Shown here piece by piece: positions 10,626 to 20,410 of a DNA stretch of 64,000 bases. Each line of letters begins with the position of its first letter. The stretch's first letter is position 1. The position numbers and the translations under genes were made by a program. The stretch comes from Silurus meridionalis (Eukaryota; Chordata; Actinopteri; Siluriformes; Siluridae). The stretch is taken from positions 29,547,362 to 29,611,361 of the forward strand of contig NC_060886.1 of NCBI RefSeq assembly GCF_014805685.1. Reading direction: 5' to 3'. The notes beneath the pieces are model-generated. The model did no database searches. It worked only from the letters and a program-made list of their open reading frames with translations, and was not told where the DNA came from.

Positions 10626-11088
10626 GCAAAAGTACTGACAGACTTTCACTTACAAAACTTATTTCTTGCCCTACACCACATTTTTTCTCTCTCATTCTCT
10701 TGGGCCCTCCCTCCATTCATCCATCCTCCATCTTTTTCTCACCCATACAATGTTATTAGTCCTGAGGTCCTCGTGAACAAATCCCACCCGACTCGTTATT
10801 GCACGCGTATTGTGTAGGAGGTCTACTGTACACTGCATGGAGGGAAGACGGGGCGTTCGGGACACGGCCTGCGTCCGCCTCTCGAGCACGAAAACACCTC
10901 GCAGGAGAGACACAGGCATTGGAGGGGTGATGCTCGGGGTGATAAATGGAAAAGAAAGACAGGTGGTTGAAATGATCCCGGGGTTACAGACAATTCGTGT
11001 GCAGTATAATATTTTTTTTAATGTCAATAAAATAAATGAGAATTAAATTACAATTAAATTAAATAAATCAAGCCACGGACTTACAGCT
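10626..11088. other. Unique intronic sequence
   Basis: Moderately GC-rich around 10840-10960. No exon with acceptable splice signals was recognised on the minus strand. Confidence 0.45.

Positions 11089-11123
<35 letters not shown>
11089..11123. repeat. (ATT)n microsatellite
   Basis: About 11 uninterrupted units of att. Confidence 0.95.
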
Positions 11124-11550
11124 GACAATAATATTGTTCCATACAGGATCATCACCATGTTTTAGATTAGATCTCCAATCTTCTTCCAATCTCACTTTAT
11201 ATCCAAGTAACTTTCTCCTCCCTCCCTCATTCCCCACCACTCCCACCCCCTCCACCCCCCGGGGTTATTTACATGACGGGTTTAATGACCGACGGGCGGC
11301 AGGAAACCGAGCGCAACTGTAAAAGGATAAAAAAAACACACAGAAAGAATGCAATTTATTTTGCACGTCACTTTCTTTGGACACCTCCCTGATTAGGTCT
11401 CGGAGTCGAGGTGTGTGTGTGTGTGTGTGTGTGTGTGTTCCGTTAATGAGCCGCGACAGTGAAATTAAAGCGGGTTGCGCGTGCCATTAAAACGCAATAA
11501 TTACCGACCATATGAAAGCGCCTGTTGAGGGGAAATAAGACGTATAGGTG

Positions 11551-11552
<2 letters not shown>
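11124..11552. other. Intron just 3' of exon 1, with (GT)n
   Basis: Contains (gt)n at about 11411-11438 and otherwise unique DNA; 11240-11320 is GC-rich. By inference it is intron 1 of the minus-strand gene. Confidence 0.5.

Positions 11553-11602
<50 letters not shown>
11553..11602. repeat. (GT)n microsatellite 2 bp from a splice donor
   Basis: About 24 units of gt end at tgtgtgtgg, just before acttac, which is the minus-strand GTAAGT donor (11604-11609). On the gene strand the intron therefore starts GTAAGTCC and enters (AC)n within 8 nt. Confidence 0.95.
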
Positions 11603-11603
<1 letters not shown>

Positions 11604-11609
11604 ACTTAC

Positions 11610-11691
11610 AGTGAGAGGCAGCCATGGCTGAGCTGAACACGGCGAGCAGGGACGCGCCGAGCGCACAACACCGCCACTTCTGTAACTCCAT
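11610..11691 (-). CDS. First coding exon of an unidentified secreted or membrane protein gene
   Basis: Seen: on the minus strand an ATG at 11691 in a strong Kozak context (G at -3, G at +4) opens a 27-codon frame that begins MELQKWRCCALGASLLAVFS and closes with AMAASH, plus one base, before a consensus GTAAGT donor at 11609. The peptide has a basic n-region, a hydrophobic core (ALGASLLAVF) and a small-residue cleavage site of the form AMA-AS, so it is a good signal peptide. The intron is phase 1. Known: signal-peptide exons ending in phase 1 are common in genes for Ig, FN3, EGF, CUB and LDLR-A proteins. Inferred: a gene transcribed leftwards, with remaining exons beyond position 1. I cannot name it. 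The two other minus-strand frames here are longer but lack a signal peptide and run into repeats. Confidence 0.65.
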
Positions 11692-11951
11692 GACCGCGTA
11701 AAAAGCGACGCGTAAAATCCGACACCGGGACTCGGGAGCGTATTTCCGAACTGCGCCTGCGGGAACTGTGTGTTTCTTCTCCGCTCCGACACCTCCAGCC
11801 TCCGCACGCGTGTGTGTATAGATGCGTGTGTGTGTGTGCGCGCACAGATGTGTGAGTGTGACAGCGCTGCGCTCCGCCGCCGGAGAGAGGAAATGCTCAG
11901 TGAGAGGGAAAAACAGACGCTCTTAAAGCCGCGCGACTCTCCCCTGCGCTC
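11692..11951 (-). promoter_or_regulatory. Presumed 5'UTR and CpG-rich core promoter of the minus-strand gene
   Basis: This short block is clearly GC- and CpG-rich relative to its surroundings (for example gctccgccgccggagagagg and gccgcgcgactc). On the gene strand a ggctttaagagcg phrase near 11920-11935 could be a weak TATA-like box, placing a start about 200 bp upstream of the ATG. It also holds an alternating (gt)/(gc) tract at about 11808-11850. The transcription start is inferred and not visible. Confidence 0.5.
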
Positions 11952-12041
11952 ATCTCTCTCTCTCTCTCTCTCTTTCACTCACTCACTTACTCATACACAC
12001 ACACACACTCTCTCTCTCTCACTCACTTACTCACACATACA

Positions 12042-12090
<49 letters not shown>

Positions 12091-12139
12091 ACTTACTCAC
12101 ACATACACACTCTCTCTCTCTCTCACTCACACACACACA

Positions 12140-12182
<43 letters not shown>

Positions 12183-12250
12183 TTTCACTCACTCACTCAT
12201 ACATACACACACACACACCTCTCTCTCTCTCTCACTCACTTACTCACACA

Positions 12251-12291
<41 letters not shown>

Positions 12292-12397
12292 TTTCACTCA
12301 CTCACTTACTCATACTCACTCACTCACTCACTCACTCACCACTCACACACACACACACTCTCTCTCTCCCTGCGCTCATCTCTCTCTCTCTCTTTCA

Positions 12398-12455
<58 letters not shown>

Positions 12456-12552
12456 CTCTTACCTGTGCTCATCCTCGCTCTCTCTCTTTACACTCACTCA
12501 CTCACACAGATACACACAATCCCTCTCACTCACTCATACACCCACTCTCTCA

Positions 12553-12587
<35 letters not shown>

Positions 12588-12713
12588 CTCTCTTTCACTC
12601 ACTCACTCATACACTCACTCTCTGACACACACTCTCTCTCTCTCTATCTCTCTCTCTCTCTCTCTCTTTCACTCACTCACACATACACACACTCTCTCTC
12701 TCTTACTCACACA

Positions 12714-12773
<60 letters not shown>

Positions 12774-12843
12774 CTTTATCTCTCTCTCACTCACACACAC
12801 ACACACACACACACACACTCTCTCTCTCTCTCTCTCTGTCTTT

Positions 12844-12883
<40 letters not shown>

Positions 12884-12999
12884 CTCTCTCATACACACTC
12901 TTTTGCTCTTGTGTACACTTTCTCTCATTCACACATTCCTCTCTTTCAAACACACAAACACACACAGGCTATTTCTCTCAGTCTGTTTCTTTTACAAAT

Positions 13000-13049
<50 letters not shown>
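11952..13049. repeat. 1.1-kb (CT)n/(CA)n compound array upstream of the promoter
   Basis: The array is nearly unbroken, made of ctctct blocks, cactcactcac blocks and cacacac blocks, with a few interruptions near 12460-12560 and 12900-12990. Several ctctct-cactcactta-cacac modules recur, so it expanded by module duplication as well as by slippage. On the gene strand it is (AG)n/(GT)n. The 450-codon SLSL/THTH frame is a translation of the repeat. Confidence 0.97.
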
Positions 13050-13051
<2 letters not shown>

Positions 13052-13237
13052 ATCCACTTAATTTTTCTTCACCTCCTCCCTTTCTCCTCTCACACACAGC
13101 CTACATTTGTCAATTGGCTTGAAAATAAAACAAACAAACCAACCAACACCACCACGACTGAAAGAAATACTGAGACAGAAATACTGCTCAGGTCTCGAGC
13201 GTCTCTTGTTCATCCTACACCAGACTGCTCCGAGTCT
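13050..13237. other. No recognisable feature
   Basis: Short unique interval 5' of the array. Confidence 0.4.
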
Positions 13238-13311
13238 GTGGACACCTGAACATCACGGCCATGAAGACTCAAACCAGATGTTTAGCAGATGTGCGATGTT
13301 CGGGTGTCCAC
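13238..13311. mobile_element. Pair of Tc1 terminal repeats as a stem-loop
   Basis: Arm gtggacacctgaacatcac (13238-13256) faces gcgatgttcgggtgtccac (13293-13311), complementary at 17 of 19 positions, with a 36-nt interval. Both are the terminal repeat of the short Tc1 family, so nearly the whole interior has been lost. Confidence 0.8.
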
Positions 13312-13424
13312 AAACTTTTGGCTCTAACATATAATTTGGCATTTGCAAGAACATTCTTATGGACCACGGTGGGTTTTTATTTTCCCTTGTATGAAGTATG
13401 AAGGGGGTCGACTGAGGAAAAGTG

Positions 13425-13690
13425 ATTGCGGTCAAAAGTTTATGGACACCTGCATTTTGAACACAAGATGTTCCTCTAGATTTTGGAGCGTGCTTGTCTG
13501 CTCATTCATCCGCAAGGGTCTTCGTGAAGTCAGGTACTGATTTAGGTGAGGCGAGGGGGTCTGGGGCGCAGTTCAGCGTTCACATTCATCCCAAAAAGGT
13601 GTTCAATAGCAAGTCTATAGCAGGAGATCTTCTGACCCATGGAAACCATATTTCTTTGTACAGGTTTGGGTCTCCTTGTTCTCGAGTGAG
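13425..13690 (-). mobile_element. Tc1-derived short element
   Basis: It starts with the terminal repeat caaaagtttatggacacctg and continues with the complement of the C-terminal transposase block (gatgttcctctagattttgg), gaagtcaggtactgatttag, the ctatagcaggagatcttct tract and caggtttgggtctcc. The distal end is missing. Confidence 0.88.
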
Positions 13691-14257
13691 ACTATTATTG
13701 AATATTTTCGAACAGGAATCCCGCCGCCGCGCGTAACCTGCAGTATCAGCACACTTCTACTGTATACACACGTTTCCCTTTGACACATTGTCCTATAAAA
13801 GGTGACAGCGAATGCTGCTTATGCAACTTCAGCCAGAACCGTTTCAGGATTTTAACAACGCGTAAATATAAGCCTACAGCGCGACACACACACAGAGTAG
13901 CATCTCGTTCTCCTGTATAGAAGGTCGTATTAGTAAGAAGGCTCGCGATAATGAAATCAATTTTGAGCACCGCGATGCAAATCCGCGTGCGATCCGCGGA
14001 CACCGACTCGACGGCGCGCTTTTGTTGCGTCGTTGCCTTTTCATCGCCCCGTATGATAATTATCACAATTACAGTCCTGCGAAAGCTAATTTGCACCTGT
14101 GTTTTTCTCATTTTGGAGTGATGGACGATACAAAATAACCCCTATTTAATAAACGAATCGCTGGTGAATGGAGAGAAAATGGATTCTGTTTATCTTATTT
14201 ATTATACAATACTGTATAATAAGATCCCATTAAATAGACACGCAGGAGCACAAACAT
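13691..14257. other. Unique sequence with possible conserved core
   Basis: Positions about 13800-14110 are non-repetitive with balanced composition (for example tatgataattatcacaatta), which fits a conserved element. No exon recognised. Confidence 0.4.
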
Positions 14258-14469
14258 GCAGTTATGGGTAACACTAATCATATCACCATGACTTTTTTGA
14301 TTCGTCCCATTCCATTTGCTGGGATAATAATCTCCACTCTTCTGGGAAGATGTTCCACTAGATGTTTGTGGAGATTTGTGTTTGGGTCTCGTAGTTCTAA
14401 TGAAGGAGAAATTCAGCGCTACAGTACCACATCCAAAGACGTCAGGCTTCAGGTTCTTGATGTTCGTTG
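14258..14469 (-). mobile_element. Tc1-derived element with internal deletion
   Basis: The block ccactcttctgggaagatgt, followed by tccactagatgt, leads straight into tttgggtctcgtagttctaatg; the intervening ~150 bp of the family are absent. It ends in the subterminal block cacatccaaagacgtcaggc, which merges with the tandem array that follows. Confidence 0.85.
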
Positions 14470-15150
14470 TTAACGTCAAATAAATTAGCCATTTTCGCTA
14501 AGTAGCAAGCTAATCCAGTTAAATCCTTAAATTAGCAGGATAACCTGTTGTTACAGTGAAGAAAAACATGAATGGAAATGCCAGGCGTTCTTGATGTAGA
14601 AGAAGGTTTGTGAGGTTTGTTTACGTCAAATATATTAGCCATGTTTGCTAACTAGCTAGCAAAGACAATTAAATCCTTAGATTAGCAAGATAACCTAGTT
14701 GTGATCGTTACAGTGAAGAAAACCATATATGGAAATGCCAGGAGTTCTTGAAGTAGAGGACAGTTTTTGAAGTTTGGTAATGAAAAATAAATTAGCCATG
14801 TTCGCTAACTAGCTAGCTAACCCAATAAAATCCTTAGATTAGCAGGCTAACCTGTTGTGATCGTTACAGTGAGGAAAAACAATGATGGAAATGCCAGGCG
14901 TTCTTGATGTAGAAGACGGTTTGTTAACGTAAAATAAATTAGCCATGTTTGCTAACTAGCTAGCTAAGCCAATTAAAGCCTTAGATTAGTAAGCTGATCT
15001 AGTTGTGATCGTAACAGTGAAGAAAAACATAGAAAGAAATGCCTGCTGTTTTTAAATGTAGAAGAAGGTTTGTAAGGTTTGTTAACATAAAATAAAGTTC
15101 ACTAACTAGCAAGCTAAGCCAATTAAATCCTTAGATTAGCAAGCTAACCT
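14470..15150. repeat. ~150-bp tandem repeat built on a Tc1 end
   Basis: The marker ttagcca recurs at about 14485, 14635, 14792 and 14939, with a decayed fifth unit from about 15090. Each unit has a gctaactagctagc-like piece, ccttagattagcaagctaacct, gatcgttacagtgaagaaaa, then tatggaaatgccaggcgttc. The last two pieces correspond to the terminal region of the neighbouring Tc1 elements (gaagaaaaacatatagctgg and onward). Confidence 0.9.
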
Positions 15151-15425
15151 AGTTTTAATCGATTCTCGATTGTTTTTGGAATCAAATATTTAGAGCTCTA
15201 TAGCAGGAGAGCTTCCACGCCAAACCACGTAAAGCAAATCTTTGTGTTGGGTTTGGTTCTCCTAGTTTTTGTGAAGGGAAAATTTCATGCTAGCACATCC
15301 AAAGACAATGTTATACATACACAATAGTGTGTCTCAAAGTTTTGTGGTAACAGTTTGGCGAAGAAAAACATATAGCTGGAAAAGTCAGACGTCCGAATAC
15401 GTTTGTTCTCTGTGGGCGCATTCAA
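15140..15425 (-). mobile_element. Tc1-derived element, tandem duplicate 1
   Basis: Contains ctctatagcaggagagcttc, ctagcacatccaaagacaat, tgtgtctcaaagttttgtgg and the end tatagctggaaaagtcagac. Together with its flank agattagcaagctaacctag it is repeated 425 bp downstream. Confidence 0.88.
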
Positions 15426-15564
15426 GATTTTTCAAAAGTTTTACAACCAATGTTGGCTAGCTAAAGGCATCCAGTAAAAACATGACCTGGCCATCAAGCA
15501 TTTTCATTAATAGCTGTAGATTTCAAGTTTGTTTTCGTAAAATACATTAGCCATGTTTAATTCT
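15426..15564. other. Linker of the tandem duplication
   Basis: Diverged sequence with a further partial copy of the 150-bp unit at about 15530-15560 (gtaaaatacattagccatg). Confidence 0.6.
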
Positions 15565-15870
15565 TAGATTAGCAAGCTAACCTAGTGGAGATCGAATCAG
15601 ATTGTTATAATAATTTATATTTAGCGCTCTATATCAGGAGATCTTCTACCCCAAACCATGTAAAGCATATCTTCATGAAGCTTGGTTTGTCTATTTCATG
15701 CTGGAACAGGTTTAGTTCTGCTAGTTTATGTGAAAACTTCATGCTAGCACATCCAAAGCCGTTTTTTACAAATCCGATTGTGTGTCTCAAACTTTTGATG
15801 TAACAGTTTCGTCAAGAACCACATATGGCTGGAGATATCAGGCGTCCTTCTAACTACGTCAGGTAGTTAT
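15565..15870 (-). mobile_element. Tc1-derived element, tandem duplicate 2
   Basis: It repeats the order of 15140-15425, including the non-transposon flank agattagcaagctaacctag, and keeps more of the middle (catgctggaacaggtttagt). It ends acatatggctggagatatca. Confidence 0.88.
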
Positions 15871-17232
15871 TAAAAAAAAATGTCAAATTTATCTTTTGTG
15901 CCACTTTAATCATTTCCCACCTGCTGACTTCATGTTAATTAAAGCTTTCTGGCTGTTTTTTTCTTCTTCTGTAAAACATTTTTATACCACACTGGGAGTA
16001 TCCTGGTGAGATTCAGGATCGACTTTTTGTTCTGTCACCTAGTCTGAAAGCTTCATCATATTTTTCACATTCATATGTTCTTAAAAACAAAAAAAAAATG
16101 TCCCAGCATCGCACTGTTCGGTAGCTTCACTATGTAGAAGCACAAATGATTTACATGGCAAGTGCTAGAGCCCGTGTTGTGTTAATGCTTTTTCCTAATA
16201 GTTATCAAAATGTGTAAAACTGAAATTGTTCTGAAGTAGCAAAGCAATGAAAAAATAAAAAAAGAAAGTGTTGAGCAATTTTTAATTCAATTTTACTGGA
16301 TCTTTCATCCAATTTCATCATTTCATGAACAAACAGATACTAGGCCTCGGCCGTCTTTGTGGAGAGCAACGATTCCCATTCTCAAATCCTCAGAGAGTCT
16401 TTGCCATGAGGTGCCATGTTGAACATCCAGTGGTCAGTATGGGAGACTCAAAGCGAGATACACACATTTGTTGCCAGTTAGTTTGACAATAATGGCGGTA
16501 TGAGGACAGTAAATCTGTACTGCTATACAAGCTGCATATTGACTCTAAAATAAACACATCAAAGTTTAATTTTTTGTAGATTGTCCCTTGAGAAGATACT
16601 AAAATGGTTGCTGAAATGTGAGGGGTCAGTAAAAAAAATAAATAAATACACAACAGATTCAGGATGGAGGCTAAAGGCATAAATATTGGAAAATATTTAT
16701 ACCTGCAGGTTTTGTAAATGAATGATTATAAACAAAGAAATAAAACCGTTGCCACTTTTTTCTTTCCTGTAACCCAGAATGATGTACTTTCCTACATCCC
16801 TACATCCGATTCATTATAATGTTCTTTCTACACGGATTCGGTATCAGTGTAGGAACCTATGATTAGGCAGCTCTTTCTCTTGATCTGCGAGGTTCACAGA
16901 TGTTTCATAATCTGGTTTTGTTCTGCTGGGTTGGATATGAAGCTCTTCAACTGCATACATTTTTTTTTCTGGTTTTGTGTTCAGTCCATGGGACTAGAAA
17001 GGGGATCGAAGTCGGAGCCCGACGGCAACGATGCATTCAGAACATTGGAGTATGGTGTATACGCCTCCCGTCCACAGTGGACACGCTGGGAGGTGTTTTT
17101 TTTTTTTTTTTCTTGCTAAGTTACAGCTATGTAGAGAAATTTTAAGAATCTGGAGCACAGATAGAATTCAATGACTGTACATCAGTCAATAGTTCTCTCT
17201 TTTTTTACTTGTTATTCTGAACTCTAAGGAGG
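15871..17232. other. No recognisable feature
   Basis: AT-rich unique DNA of about 1.3 kb. Homopolymers occur near 15873, 16090 and 17097. No exon, SINE or DNA-transposon signature was recognised. Confidence 0.45.
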
Positions 17233-17685
17233 AATGGATGAATAGAGAGATAGAGATAGACAGAGATAGACAAATGAGTAGATAGAAAGCCAGACAGAGA
17301 GAAAATCATAGATAGACAGACATACAGATAGAGAGAAAAACCGAGGGACAGACCGACAGATAGACAGGCAGACATATAGCTAGACAGACAGGAAGAGAGA
17401 AAACGTAGATGGATGGATGGATGGATGGATGGATGGATAGATAGATGGATAGATGGATAGATGGATAGATAGATGGATGGATGGATAGATGGAAGAAAGG
17501 AAGGATTGATGAATGGAAGGAAGAAAAGACGAGTGGATAAATGGACAGGACAGACATTTGGATTGGACAGATGGATACCAGGGATATTGGATGAATGGGT
17601 TGATGGATTGATGAATGGAAGGAAGGAAGAATGAATGGATAAATGAAAGGGAGAATGGATGGATGGATGGATGGATGGATAGAAA
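17233..17685. repeat. GATA/GACA/GGAT tetranucleotide array
   Basis: The first half is mixed gata and gaca. Then come about nine units of tgga at 17405-17440, alternating gatggata, decayed ggaa/gatg, and a second (ggat)n at about 17655-17680. Minus-strand frames of S/I/H/P repeats are translations of the array. Confidence 0.95.
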
Positions 17686-17741
17686 AGAAGAAAAGTTTCT
17701 TTCCCAAACTTCAAAAAATTGGAGTCTGTTCATTGCCTTAT

Positions 17742-17930
17742 TATATTCGAGGTCAGAGCTCTATAGCAGGACACTCAAGATCTTCCAGTCCACCCCATAT
17801 AAAGCAGATCTTCTTGGAGCTGGAACAGGTTTGGGTTCCTAATTCGAGTGATACAATCGTGTGCCTCCAAGTTTGTGGTGAGTTTGGTGAAGGACCACAT
17901 ATGGCTGGAAAAGTCAAAGTCCTGGATTAT
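17742..17930 (-). mobile_element. Tc1-derived element, distal half
   Basis: The order is gaggtcagagctctatagca, agatcttccagtcca, ctggaacaggtttgggt and acatatggctggaaaagtca. The C-terminal transposase block is absent. Confidence 0.87.
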
Positions 17931-19299
17931 TCCTTATCTAAGATGTCTAGTCTCATAAATCCTCTTCTGTCTTAGGATATCATATGAGCGTTCTAGTTAT
18001 AACTGAATAGGAAAGAGAACCTTATAAGGTCACAGTGTGTCCTCTGACCGAGTATTGTGTGTATCAGGTGTGCAGGAGTGAGGGGGAAAAAACTGGGTCA
18101 TGCATGGGTTACGTTATTCTTGATATTCTGGGGGAAGGAAAATGGCTGTCTTGTGGCTGCCTGACCCAAATCTGCTCCTGTCGGTGCCAAGCACTCAGAA
18201 AGTTCTCGGCTTAGCAGCTGTAAGGACGCTTTCCCAGCGCCGCTTTTAGACAGGTATAATCTACTGTCAGTCCCGAGGACTCGACTTGTCCTTTACCTAA
18301 ACTTGCCCGGATAAAATACATTTCTTTCGCAGTTCAATTTGTTTACACCTTATGTCATTTTTTTTTTCAGTGAAGAGCTCCAAACTGTGTTAAAAACCAG
18401 GACTAAGACAAGGTTCTGGCTTAAGGCACATATTTCGGCTGCATCACTGTCATATGATGCAAGGATGAACAAGATTTGAACTCCAAAACAGAAAAGCAGA
18501 AGAGCAGCCGGTTTTACAACGAATTACGAAATGTTGTTGCACCGAGCAAGTCGCTCGGATTGAAATAGCATCCCGGTATGTAGTGTACAAACAAATTCGT
18601 GAGAATACAAACTCGTCTCTGGATGAATTACAATTAATTAATCTGTGCACACAACAGAAATCAGAGCATCAGTTATATCGGAAGTGTTCGTCCTCCTACA
18701 CGCGACATGCGAACAAAAATATCTGGGGAAAAATATATATAAATAAAAAGAGAGTACTTTTTGTATTTATTTTTCACCTAGGACACTGATGACTATTGAT
18801 AAGACCTCTCTTTTTTTTTGTTGTTTTGGCACATTTGGCACAAAAAAAAAGTGGAGACCTTTCTATCCGACCGATTTTCATTTGGCTTCGGCGTCCTGCT
18901 TCTCGTCTGGAATAATGAGATGTCGCGGGATCCGGTTCCATTCCATTCGATTTCGCTGCCTTGCATTGTCTGTTTGTTCTTGTTTGTCAGGCTGAGAGCT
19001 GAGCAGAAATCCAGTACTTTCTATCAAAAAAAAAGATTTTGATATATATACAGTAGAAAAGAGTCACAGGAAATGGCACGGTTCCATTTTGCATTATGCT
19101 AACTAGAGCGTAACGTGAATGGGACCTGGGTGATGGATAAGAGTGGGAGCAGGTTGAATTTAGTGGTAATTGTGTTTTTTTTTCCTTCTCTCCCCATTAT
19201 CTTTCTTCTCCATCATCATCATCATCATCATGATCATCCTGAATCTGCAAAATATATTATTGCTTTATAATAGAGTAAGAAATATCCACTCTATTATAT
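17931..19299. other. No recognisable feature
   Basis: Unique sequence of about 1.4 kb with an (atc)n tract at 19212-19230 and several homopolymers. No exon recognised. Confidence 0.45.
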
Positions 19300-19920
19300 T
19301 GCTTAAAATGTTTGCATCAGATACAAGTTGCCATTTGTAGCACAATGCATCTTTTTTTTTTTTTACATTTGCATCAGTTAAAACCTATTTATTCATATAG
19401 AATTAGTGGCAGATGTATATTTTTATTATTTAAAAATGAAACAATAATTTGTAACCAATATTTGATATATAGATCAAATTCTTCTCGCTAAACTGTTTCT
19501 GCTGCTAAGTGAACATGACGTATCATAAAACCACAGAGACCGAGGCGTCTCCTGAGTCACATAGAATACAGATTAACATGGCAGAGGTAGAGCTGTACCT
19601 AAATGGACACAGAAGAGAAAAAGAACGTCTGGTTTTAGTCCCTCTTTTTTATCTTTATTTTTCCACTACAAACGGCCTGTTTGTAAAAAGGGCCAAAGAA
19701 ATCAAAGTGAACTATTTGTACCATATTTAATTGCACAGCATCGTATTTTGTTTCCATTGAAACGCATTGTACGGAATCGAATCGAAATCTGATCACGCTG
19801 CATCTTGGTGAATCGTATCGCATCGGTAGCTGCTTCATATGTATCTTTATCATATCGCCACCTAGGCTTCGAAATGCGAATCGCATCTGCTTCAGTTATG
19901 GAGCCATATACAGTAATATA
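19300..19920 (+). mobile_element. hAT/ZBED-like dispersed repeat, copy 2
   Basis: Same block order as copies at 1300 and 44005. The shared ATG at about 19578 opens MAEVELYLNG and the frame stays open for 50 codons, with a KERLV piece also present in copy 3. The downstream blocks gtatcgcatcggtagctgct and gcgaatcgcatctgcttcag match copy 1. Confidence 0.65.
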
Positions 19921-20345
19921 TATGGAAAGGTTTTGGGACACCTGACTTTTTCAGCCATTTGTGATTCTTTCCCAAATGTTACCACAACATTTTATTGTAT
20001 AGATGCACTAGGAGACCCAAACCTGTTCCAGCAGTACAAAGCTCCTGTGAAAAATCCAGCTCTTTGAAGATCTCGTTTACACATTGTTTGGTGTGGAAGA
20101 TCTGCTGCTATAGAGCTCTGACGTCAACTCTATAGAACAAATTGGGATTAATTGGAATTTACAGGCCTTCACACCTCAGACACATCAGCTGAGTAAGCAC
20201 AAATTACCATATGCCCACTTTAAAATGTAGTGGAACATCATCTCAGAAGAGTGGAGGTTTTTAGAACAGCAAATGGCGACTAAATGTGGAATTGGATGTT
20301 CAAAAGGCACAGACAATCAGGTCAAGAGCCTACAAACGTTAGTCT
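19921..20345 (+). mobile_element. Tc1-derived short element, nearly full length
   Basis: Starts tttgggacacctgactttttcagcc, continues with aggagacccaaacctgttcc, agatctgctgctatagagct and the C-terminal block aacatcatctcagaagagtgg, and ends ggattggatgttcaaaaggc and aatcaggtca. A ~60-bp stretch of the centre (20140-20200) is diverged. Its start lies immediately after the hAT-like copy. Confidence 0.88.
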
Positions 20346-20369
20346 ATACAGTATATTGTATTGTATTTA

Positions 20370-20410
20370 TATATATATAAGTGAAAGAGAGAGAGAGAGA
20401 GAGAGAGCAC
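20370..20410. repeat. (TA)n and (GA)n microsatellite
   Basis: Short tata run followed by about eleven units of ga. Confidence 0.9.

Noticed and set aside
9924..10817. 297-codon plus-strand frame of YLSI/CLSV repeats
   Set aside because: Translation of TCTA/TGTC microsatellites in a length divisible by the reading frame; not a protein.
11606..11845. Longer alternative minus-strand frames over exon 1
   Set aside because: They begin in the (AC)n tract of the 5'UTR, lack a hydrophobic signal and have no Kozak-supported start, unlike the frame beginning at 11691.
11770..13122. 450-codon plus-strand frame rich in SLSL and THTH
   Set aside because: It is the translation of the (CT)n/(CA)n array; no non-repeat domain, and minus-strand signals define the gene here.
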